Under the pieces are notes generated by a model that saw only the letters and a program-made list of their open reading frames with translations, was not told the origin of the DNA and made no database searches. Positions 55,540-64,000 of a DNA stretch of 64,000 nucleotides are shown here, piece after piece. Each line of letters starts with the position of its first letter. The stretch's first letter is position 1. A program made the position numbers and the translations under genes. The DNA lies in NCBI RefSeq assembly GCF_029962835.1, contig NC_080583.1:70727158-70791157 (forward strand), read 5' to 3'. This stretch comes from Magnolia sinica (lineage: Eukaryota; Streptophyta; Magnoliopsida; Magnoliales; Magnoliaceae).

Positions 55540-58128
55540 CCTCCGAGTAGAGGGACCTGCCACCAAGCTGGGGGGATGGGTGTTAGGGGCGGCTTTGGCG
55601 ACAGGAGGGGCACTTTCAGGCTCATCTGCCACGACCGGTTCGGCGTCCTCAGCCTCGTCCACAGTGAGAGCGTCGAGGTCGATGGTCGGATGAAGCTTTC
55701 GGACCTCAACAAGGCAAGTATCGAAGCTGGTGTTGTAGCTGAAGAAATACAGCTTATCCAATTCTCTGGCCCTCTCTGCCGACTCCTTATATGCTGCCAC
55801 TACCACGACAACTTGCGAGGCCGATCGAGCCTCGAGCTCCCTTCGTAGCCTTTCTTGATCTGCAGTAGCCACGGCCTCGAGAATAGTCCACTGCTGAACT
55901 AACCCCTCGACAGCATCGTGCTTCACCCTTGCGAGGTCTCACTCCAGTCGTGTGGCATCACCTTCTGCATCCTCAAGAGAGACCTCCAGATACCTAACAG
56001 CCTCTCGTAGGCACTTAACTTCAGGGTCAGCCACGTCCAAGCGAGCTTGGAGTTGGTTAACCTCATCATGGAGCGCTAGCTCCCTCACTTGAGCCTCCGC
56101 AATAGCCTTTCTCAGCTCCTCTCACTCCGCAGTCGAAGCCTCCAATAGGTTCTCGAGCTCGGCCCTCTGTGCTTCAGGTTCGGCCCTCCACGCCTCTTGC
56201 TCTGCCTTCTCCACCACAAGCTCGGCTTTCTCTGCCTCGAGCCATTCCATCTCCTTCAACCTCTCATTCACCTCCACCATCATTGGCAATGGCTGGTAAC
56301 AGAGTACTGTGTAATCATTCATGAAGTTGACATGGCGTCGGGAGACCGTGTCGGCTATCTTCGACTCTGATACATGCTTGGCTGCCCATGGGTTCAGCAA
56401 AGTCATGTGATAACCTGGAGGTAGAGTCTCTAGAGTGGGCTCGGAAGCTCCTCCGACCCCACTGGCCGCAGAAGCTTGGGCAAGCGCCTCTAGCGTGGTG
56501 GCATATCGACAAGGGCGTTGATTCAACCAACTAAGAGCTTAGCCTCAGTGGCAGCGTGGTGGGCTACGAATCGTGCAGGGACGACCATACTAGGAGTCCC
56601 CCCTACTACCTCTCTCCCTACCCCAGGAAGACTTGTAACCGCTGAAGGCGGAACCTCGGGGGCTTGCTCCTCTGCAGACAGCGTCGAGATGGTGATAGGC
56701 TCGACTTCGACAGGGGCCTTAAGGGCTCGTGCTTCAGGAGCAGGGGTCAGAGCAATGGCGGGAACGACATCGGTGGGGACTGCGGTAGTCACAGCTTCAG
56801 TTGGGGCCATGACAGGCGCGGCTTCAGCTGAGAAGGTCATGGCTGCAGCAAGAAAGGGTTTAGCCCCTGCAGCAGAGAAGGTCATGGCTGCAGCCGGAAC
56901 AGCCTTGGCCTCAAAAGTCTTCCTCTTATTCGGCATCACCTTCGTCCTCAGTTCGGATAAGAGGACAACATCCATCGAAGGCATGACACGATCATCCTTC
57001 TCCTCTTTGAGCTACCTGCCTCCATTCCTGCTCAAAAAAGGAAAATCAGACCAAGTAAAATCTATTGAATGTCAGTAAACAAATCTCCAAAGATCCTTAC
57101 ACCGCTTACCCAAAGCAAAGAGAGTAGGCTGGATTCTATAGAAGCCAGACGACACCAAGTTCTCCCGGTTGATGAGTTCGAACCAGACGCGCTGGTCCTC
57201 GGTGAGCAACCTGGCTCGGGCAACCTGCTGCTTTTGAAGAGCAGAGAGGTCTAGGCCCCCCTTTAGCTGAGCTGCAAATAGAAGCAAAGCTTGAGTTAAA
57301 ACATGGAAGAATGGATCGAGCATACAGTGCGACTAAAAGAAGTGTCCGACATGGGTTGGCAAACTTGGTGGGGACTCGAACCCGCAGTCCGTCCAATTCA
57401 GAGGCAGGGGCCTCCCATTCCCCCAAGGCCCAGAACCACTTCCCTTTCCAGTCCTTGTTGGAAGTAGGAAGTTGGGTTACCAGACCCGGGACGCATGGAG
57501 GCCTAGCCGAGAAGTACCACCAGGCCTTATCTGATCTATCGAATTTAGCCATATACAAAAACAGGAACTCGTCCGGCGTCAGCCTCTGACACCCTGCTCG
57601 GTGCCAGAGAATAAAGGTGGAGACGAGGATCCTCTAGGAGTTTGGAACCAGCTGCCCTGGCGCTACTCCCAGCTGTGCGGTCAGCTCGCCCACGAATGGA
57701 TGGATGGGGAATTAGAGCCCACACTGAAGGTCACAAATGAAGATAGCGATCTCCCCCTCGACAGGAGAGCCTGCTTGATTCGTGAGGGTAGGGGCTCGGA
57801 TGCACACCGAGTCAGGAATTTGATAGTCTTCACGGAGCTGGGCCATCTGGGACTCGACCAGGATTGAGCCCTCAGGGACTAACGGTTTCTACCTGCCTCC
57901 CGAGGGGCCTGCCTTCAACCGCCTCGCGGGATCTCTGAGAGCCCTCTTCAGTCTCTTGCCTCGGTTTTTTGCCCTTTGACTCACAGTTCTCTGGGCCGAG
58001 ACCGAAGCGCCAAGGGGTATGGCCTCAAAAGGGCCTTCGGACTCTCCGAGTCCTGAGGGGATGGCCTCTGGTTCAGAGTCTGAACTAGCTCCTCAGACCT
58101 CTTCTACTTTATCAGAGTCGCTCGACAT
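55540..58128 (-). pseudogene. Antisense additional ORF of the Tat element (gypsy-type 'transposase_28'-like)
   Basis: On the minus strand the frame opens near 58128 (MSSDSDK) and shows a Lys/Arg-rich head. A block follows with WWYFSARP and KDWKGKWFW (57440-57540), as in the PF04195-like plant family. Beyond it come long Ala/Val/Glu-rich and coiled-coil regions (56100-56980) and a terminal segment (55540-55920). A GGGTAAGCGG splice donor near 57108 fits the spliced structure known in this family. Function unknown. It is degraded here and treated as a fossil. Confidence 0.65.
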
Positions 58129-58361
58129 TGTAAGGAAAAGACTTTAAGTGATGAAAGCCTCACAGTGTTGCAGGCGATTTCCTCCGGCAGAAATTTTCCC
58201 AACTCCAGCGGTTTCCTCCGAGCAGAATTCCTTCTCTGATAGTCGGAAACCCTTTATCTAGTGATGAAAATCCTTTTTTCGACAAAGGGCAATTCGAAAG
58301 AAAAGAGCAAAGGAAATGGAAAGCGAGAGAGCGATAAGTGTGAGAGTGAGAACGGGAGGGG

Positions 58362-58369
58362 TTTATATA
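58362..58369 (-). promoter_or_regulatory. Antisense TATA box in the Tat element
   Basis: The minus strand reads gagttatataaacccctcc, with TATATAAA about 235 bp above the ATG of the antisense frame. A pyrimidine-rich leader lies between. This suggests that the antisense frame had its own promoter, separate from the LTR. Confidence 0.55.
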
Positions 58370-58799
58370 ACTCCCTCATTACTCAGTGTCATCATTGCAA
58401 ACAGCCATTGCCGAATCCAAGGCAGCTCGACACTGGCACCAGGGGACACGTGGAGGAAAGCTATACGTCCGAACCCACACTCCCGTGTTCAAGTCATCTC
58501 AACATTAAATGTTATTCATGGCGCAGGTGGCCTCTCGCCTCCCTACTGGCACGTGGCATCATTTCCGTCATTCAGCCGATTGCGAATCGTAACTGTCGCC
58601 ACGTGTCCTTCGCCTTGAGGCTGCAGTCCAAAGACTTACGACTACAGTACAACACGTGGGATCCGAAGCACAATCGTCGCATTGATTGCATCCCAGTCAT
58701 CCCAATCGTCATCATGAGCAGAGGCATGGAGACGTCGTTTCGTTTCCCCAGGCGTTTACTCTCTAAGTCCGGACTCGGACCAAGACAGTAGGGGGCTTC

Positions 58800-59550
58800 T
58801 ATTATGGAGAAATCTGAACAAGGATAATCATGGTCGGTCTGAGCTACCCAAGTCAGTTATTGAAGCCTCGGAAGAAGAATATCACATCAAGCCTCAGAAG
58901 GAGAATATGACGTCAAGTGTGAGCCGACCTCTGAGTTACAACTATTAACAGGCCGAGGCGAGCTCTCGTCCTCGTCCTCGTCCCCATCTGAGGACAACAT
59001 CCCATGAACTCCGACCCCGATAATTCCGACAGTAAACTTCGACTGCTCAGTCTCAGGCTTAGACAAGACAAAGTCAAGCCTGGGCTAACACTCTAAATAC
59101 TAGTACTCGGCCTTGGGTCTGGACAGGTTGAGGCCGAGCCCAAGTGAGAACACTTCATGTGTCGAGCCTGGAGACTAACCTAAATGCCGACGTGACTGAA
59201 GATCTCGCCCAAGGATGCGCACCCTTAAGACACGATACGCCACACAACCATAAGATTATGAATAATATCTCCACGATTACAATATCTGCATGATTAAGTA
59301 AATCGTGCCGAAATTGACGGGCGTGATCCTCTTTACCTCCTGGTATAAATACCAGGGGACTCCATTGCTACAAGTACGCAATATCTTGCACCCTCTCTCT
59401 ACATTACTTGACTTAGACCCAGATTCCCTAGCCTAACTTAGGCATTGGAGGGTCCCTCGGGTCTCCTTTACTCACCCCTTTGTGCAGGACCAAGGTCCGT
59501 TTGAGGTTTGCAACATTAAGTGAAGGGTGGTCCAGATTTTGACCTCAACA
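58800..59550 (+). repeat. 3' LTR of the Tat element
   Basis: It begins tattatggagaaatctg right after the purine tract and ends gattttgacctcaaca. It contains a core promoter (tggtataaataccagggg, TATAAATA at about 59342). The 5' LTR is not in the window, so age cannot be estimated. Confidence 0.7.
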
Positions 59551-61090
59551 ATAACTATGCCCATTAATGAGGCAACGTTCCCATCACTTCTATTAGAGAC
59601 CCACTGGGAGAACAGATCTTATCACAAATCCAGTTATGATCTTCTCGCGACGCTGTCTCTCACAGTTCTTTTAAAATCAGAGATCTTTCTATAGACCTTT
59701 GGAGAGATTATAACGTTTTAAAAGATTTGATGATTGGACCAGTGCCCAAGCAAACTTAACCACGGCTCGAACATGGATCAAGAGAGACAAATACATCATC
59801 CGATTGGGTCCACAACCATGTCTCCATCAAAATAAAAATGACAGGCATGGGGCTTGAAGAAGAATATGATTTGCCAAATAAGTAATGGATTCATATCGGA
59901 CAAATATGGGCCACTCATTAGGGAGATCGAAAAAGACAAAGATCACCCAAAAGCCATATTGGGTGACTGGCTTGATGATTGTGGTCCCATTAGAATTGAA
60001 AGAATGGGAGAACTGGATTAGATCTGGTCCATCTCTGATGGCAGATCAATATCTGGTGTCAAACTCCACTCCTCCGGTTAGGAACTAAGTGATCTACATC
60101 AAGTCACCTGAGTGAACGACCATGATTAAGTGAAAGATACTTCCTTGTTCAAAATGGAATGATCCAATGGGATAGCATTTACGTATATGAGTGAAATTTG
60201 AGATCCGACGATCACAGTCTTTTCAGAGTCCTTCTTTATCAATAGTTTCTAGGTCTTCCTAAGAGACTTTCTTATCCAGAAATCTAGCAATGTGAGCACG
60301 AAAGATTCAAAAGCGACAAGGAAACTCTAACGAGAGTTTCACCACATCGTCGATCTATAAAAGGAGCAGTCGAAGAAGAGCTCGAGACCCTACACCAAAC
60401 ACATAAGTATATCTTTTATTTATCTTTCCTTTATGTTTTTTAGTATAGCTTAGCTGCCTAGCGGCTCCCCTTATAGTACCTTAGGAGTAGAAATAATCTT
60501 TTTATAATTTAAGTTTTAGACTATGATCTTCTAAGTTTTGATTTGGTTTATCACACCTGCCTTGATTCATTTGTTCCAATAAGCGTATAAGGTATTTAGC
60601 TATTTTCATTTTTGTTTATTCATTTGGTTGTCTCGTAAGTTGTCAATTGTAAATAAACATTGTTTTACAATATTTAATGAAATCGGCAACATTTTGTGTT
60701 ATTTAATTTGAATGTGTATCTTTCTTCATTTTAGAAGTATTCTGAACTTAAATTTTCCGTAAAAGAACAAATTCTTAAGGCCATAGACTCATGTCTATTA
60801 TCACAAGACAAAAAGAACTCATTTGAAAATATTAGCTTCATTTCCTTTCATCAATCACCTAAACCGAGCGCAATATTGGTGATTGAGAGGACTTTACATC
60901 TTCAATCTCAGTCTCCAATCTGTTATCTTGATGAAGGGGCTACCAATAATTCAATCAATCCTTGCGTCAAGCACACTTTGCCCCCGTGCATCCTACTCAC
61001 ACACACGTATCAATTTAGACCATCAGTCACACGAGTAGCCCAATTTGATTGAATTGGAATGCAACACTAGGTATCAAAACTCTTCTCTAC
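59551..61090 (+). mobile_element. Old LTR or endogenous pararetrovirus remnant (unclassified)
   Basis: A TATA box (gatctataaaaggagcag, about 60355) is followed about 710 nt later by a tRNA-Met-type primer site (taggtatcaaaactc, 61068-61082). That spacing fits either the promoter-to-primer-site region of a caulimovirid or the R-U5 of a long LTR ending ...gcaaca at 61066. The upstream 59560-60120 has weak, broken coding potential that I cannot assign. Confidence 0.35.
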
Positions 61091-61189
61091 TTTCATTAGA
61101 GTTGTCAAAGGGATGCATTGGCCTACTTTCCTCAATGCCTGTCCTACCTCGCGTTGCTTAGGATGAACAGGGCAATGCAGCGGATTCAA

Positions 61190-61700
61190 TACTACCCCCA
61201 TCAAGACCTAGCCAGGGACAGACAATTCTGTCGAGGGATATGTGGGGACCACCATGATGTATATGTTTTATCCATGCCATCTATCTATGTTTTAAAATTA
61301 TTTTAGGTCCTTATCCCAAAATGGAGGGAAATTAAGGGTTAAGTGGACTACACCACAGGAAGTAATGAGGATTGAAAGCTTACTTCTAAAAACATTCCGC
61401 GGGTACATAAATTTTAGATCAAGCTAATATTTATTTTTCACCTTCATATAGTTCTATGTGACCTTGATGGCAAATAAGCATCCCAGTGAGCCCCAGGAAG
61501 TTTTCAACTGTAGGAATTCAATCCCCACTGCTTCCTATGGTGTTGCACACTTGAGACTTCAATATGCTTCCTTTTTTAGCTCATACCTTAAATTGATCTG
61601 TATAAATGGATGGACCCAGTGAATAAAACATATACATAATGGTGGGCCCCACATATCCCCTGACGGTACCGACCATCTCTGGATAGGCTAGTACCCAGTC
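61190..61700. mobile_element. MITE of the abundant family
   Basis: The arm gggatatgtggggaccaccatgatgtatatgttttatcc mirrors aataaaacatatacataatggtgggccccacatatcccc. The outer ends (agccagggacagac / gaccatctctggataggct) are partly complementary. Confidence 0.75.
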
Positions 61701-61839
61701 TGCGCCCTTGAATTAAATACCCAAAAGCCCGTCAGGGTTTATAATGGCAATTTGTAATATTTTTTATATCGTAAACTTATCTCAACGGCCAAACTCTCTC
61801 TCTCACCACGGGCGCGGCTTATGTGCGTAAGAGAATGGC

Positions 61840-62290
61840 TGTGGAGCATGTATGCGACTACATTCACGCTGTCCATCTATACGGAAAACTCACTTTAGAG
61901 CGTGATCCAAAAGTAAGCAGATCCAGATCTAAGATGGACCATAGTACAGAAAACAGTAGTAATTGATTGTTAGAAAAACTGTGTGGGCCACAAAAGCTTT
62001 GGATCAAGATGATATTTGTATGGTCTCTTCGTATAGGCTTTTGTGACCTTGTCAACAGGTTGGATGGAAAATAAACATTTTGGTGGATTCCATGAAGTTT
62101 TTAATGGTGGGGATTCAATCACAACTGCTCACTATGGTGCAATCCACCTAAGATTTAGGCATGCTTTATTTTTAGGATCATGCCTTAAAATGAACTTTGA
62201 AAATGGGACGGTGTGGATTTAAGGCACATAGATCACCGTGAGCCCCACAGTCAGGGGTCCCACCCACCTCGGTGGATCCGGGTTCTCATC
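61840..62290. mobile_element. MITE of the abundant family
   Basis: The left arm (gcgactacattcacgctgtccatctatacgg) and the right arm (ggtgtggatttaaggcacatagatcaccgtgagccccac) enclose ggccacaaaagctttggatcaagatgatat. Ends are eroded. Confidence 0.65.
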
Positions 62291-62514
62291 TAATCCGCAC
62301 CCTGTAGTCTCTAACCACGCCTCCCATCTCTTTCTTCAACCTCTTCTTTATTTCGTTTGCGTGTAGGTTTCTTTCCTCTAGTTGCGTGGTTGAGTCGTCC
62401 AAGACTGTTTTCCTATTTATGAAAAAACCAAAACAAAAAAAAAAAACAAAGATTAGAAAAACAAATGGCAATAAAGGCAGTTGGCTGCTATCGTGGATGC
62501 GGATTTCCTGCGCT

Positions 62515-62900
62515 GATAACCAGGTGGGGCCTACTGTGATGTTTGTAAGAAATTTACTCTGTCCACCCATTTTGTGAGTTCATTTTAGGACATGAGCCTA
62601 AAAATGAACCGGATCCAATGCTCAAGTGAGCCGAAAACATGATAAATGAACATCTACATTTGAAATATTTGTGGGGCCACAGAAGTTTTGAATCCGGCTA
62701 ATATTTATGTTTTCAGTCCATACCAGTAAGAATGACGTTATGAACGGTATGGATGGCATGTAGACAAAGTTGTCGACCTAGGGTGTTTCAATTGTAGGAA
62801 TTTTGGTAAACACCTTTTTTCCATTAGCACGGTCTAATTGAGTCTTTGACCCTTCTTACTTTTCCTCTGGAGATGATTCGGTAGTGATTACTTCAGTAGC
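62515..62900. mobile_element. Truncated MITE (cctgcgctgat end)
   Basis: The left end gcggatttcctgcgctga resembles the ends of the Mutator-type MITE at 36278. The arm ggtggggcctactgtgatgtttgtaagaaatttactctgtcc follows. The right half is degraded. Confidence 0.55.
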
Positions 62901-63196
62901 CAAAAGGCCACCGAAGTTACATGGTGAAACATGATTAGTTAGAGGCTCTCCCATTCCAATGAATGGGATATCTTCTTGCGTCACACATCTTTCTATTTTT
63001 GTAATACTATTGCAAAGGTATTTTAGTAATTTGTAGAGGATTGGATTTTTAATTCAGCAATAGATATGTAGAATAATCCGAGCCATCCATTTACAAATGG
63101 TCCATATAAAAGCGTGTGCAAATACTGCTTATCAGATTCTATTTACCCCAAGTGAGCTTGATGAGTGAATGGGAGATGGACCGAAACAGTGGTACC
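62901..63196. other. Intergenic, nothing recognised
   Basis: Short AT-rich stretch. The motif accatccatttacaaatgg... recurs in 63780-63830. Confidence 0.4.
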
Positions 63197-63640
63197 TTGT
63201 ACGTGAATTTCCTGCGAATGCCTTTCGTGGGACCACCCTGACATCCATTTTGTAAGCTCATTTTATGACTTCAAGACAAAAGGTGATTAGTATCCAAGAT
63301 TGAAGTTGGCCGCACTATGGGAAAAGGTGGGTAGGGAAATTACTACCGTTGAAACCTCCCTGGGTTCGACAGTGATGTTTAAATGCCATCCATGGGATGA
63401 GTTGATAACACAAATATTACCCAGATTCAAAACTTCAGTGGCCCCATGAATATTTCAAGTGAGGACATTCAATCCTCACGTTTTCAGCCCACTTGAGTAT
63501 TAGATCCAGCTCATTTTTTGTCTCATGTCCTAAAATGAGCTCAAAAAATAGATACCCTGAGTGCATTTCTCAAAAACATGACAATGGGCCCCACCTAGCT
63601 TTCCAAGTGAGGCTTTTGCAGGAAATTCGCTCTAGATATG
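63197..63640. mobile_element. Mutator-type MITE (tttcctgc ends)
   Basis: The left gtgaatttcctgcgaatgcctttcgtgggaccacc and the right ctaggtgg...aggcttttgcaggaaattcgctct are inverted, matching the family ends at 36278-36783. No target duplication was found. Confidence 0.7.
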
Positions 63641-64000
63641 ATTGAGTGACGTGGAGATAGGAGACACAATCTGTGTACCCCCAAGTGGGCCTAATGAATG
63701 GTAATTCCTTTTTCTTGCACAAAAACATGATGATAATCGGATTCACTGAAATCTGATAAGTAGTGTGTCCACACCATTTTATATGAAACATTTATAAATG
63801 GATGGTTCAGATCATTCTACATATCTACTCCTATTATGGTATATAATTTAAAGAATTAAAAATCCCATTATCTGTAAATTACTAAAATACCCTCACATGA
63901 AAATATAAAGATGTCTAACGGATCTCCAACTGAAGGAGCATTCATTACAATAGAGAGAAAGTTGGTATCCAACCAATCATGTTTCACCACGTCATTTCAG
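63641..64000. other. Intergenic, partial duplicate of 62930-63190
   Basis: Sequence such as ctgataagtagtgtgtccacacc, aaatggatggttcagatcattctaca and ttggtatccaaccaatcatgtttcacca parallels, partly in inverted order, the stretch before the MITE at 63197. No gene is seen. Confidence 0.4.

Larger units (their letters stand above)
54690..59550 (+). mobile_element. Ty3/gypsy Tat-lineage fossil, 3' part, with antisense extra ORF
   Basis: The piece starts with the integrase C-terminus (54749-55030: RPGDLVLCHVFQN, MLKQNWEGPY, HPWNAEHLKIYYP), typical of Tat-lineage elements. A spacer follows, then an antisense extra frame (55540-58128). A purine tract (agtagggggcttc, 58788-58800) precedes a 3' LTR of about 750 bp ending at 59550. 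The 5' part (gag, protease, RT) is absent. It is broken at multiple points. Gag/pol on one strand with an antisense frame beyond it is known for some Tat elements. Confidence 0.75.

Noticed and set aside
56518-57078. Plus-strand 186-residue open frame rich in Ala/Thr
   Set aside because: Shadow of the antisense Tat-element frame, which carries the recognisable motifs.
61864-62570. Short open frames near the right edge
   Set aside because: They fall in MITE copies and carry no recognisable domain.

Overview
The window is nuclear DNA from a flowering plant, not a microbe. It has spliced genes with GT-AG introns, TTTAGGG-derived telomere-like repeats, Ty1/copia and Ty3/gypsy LTR fossils, CACTA elements, and many MITEs. 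One very abundant MITE family (ends resembling gggccccaccatgatgtatg, core resembling ccgtccatccattttt) makes me think of a magnoliid such as Laurales or Magnoliales. That placement rests on my memory of such repeats and is an inference.

Region 1 (1-23.5 kb) is one old copia-type retrotransposon on the minus strand. It has been split by at least four later insertions: the 3' part of a CACTA element (1-2853), a solo LTR (3846-5131), a second CACTA-like element of about 14.5 kb (5698 to about 20168), and a second solo LTR of the same family (20231-21660). The large CACTA carries genomic fragments, with introns, of a host HD2-type histone deacetylase gene (6996-12478, minus). It also carries about 2.3 kb of telomere-like TTTAGGT repeats and a nested 3.17 kb gypsy-type solo LTR with a perfect 5-bp target duplication.

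Region 2 (23.5-50.2 kb) holds the two real genes. They are tandem, same-strand family-1 UDP-glycosyltransferases of the UGT83A type, each with two exons and one phase-1 intron at the same place. The proximal gene (23842-27128) has a 1.9 kb intron. The distal gene (34327-50041) has a 14.3 kb intron filled by a hAT MITE, a Mutator-type MITE, and a degenerate Ty3/gypsy element whose 3' LTR contains a 4.9 kb solo LTR. Both genes keep a homologous TATA-box region. A triplicated 132-bp repeat lies just upstream of the first promoter, and a MITE lies about 110 bp upstream of the second start codon.

Region 3 (50.2-64 kb) has no host gene I can support. It contains many MITE copies of the magnoliid-like family and the 3' part of a Tat-lineage gypsy element (about 54.7-59.55 kb). 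That element has an antisense extra reading frame and an antisense TATA box. Next comes a TATA-plus-primer-binding-site segment that could be an old LTR or an endogenous pararetrovirus (59.6-61.1 kb). No rRNA, tRNA or CRISPR was seen.
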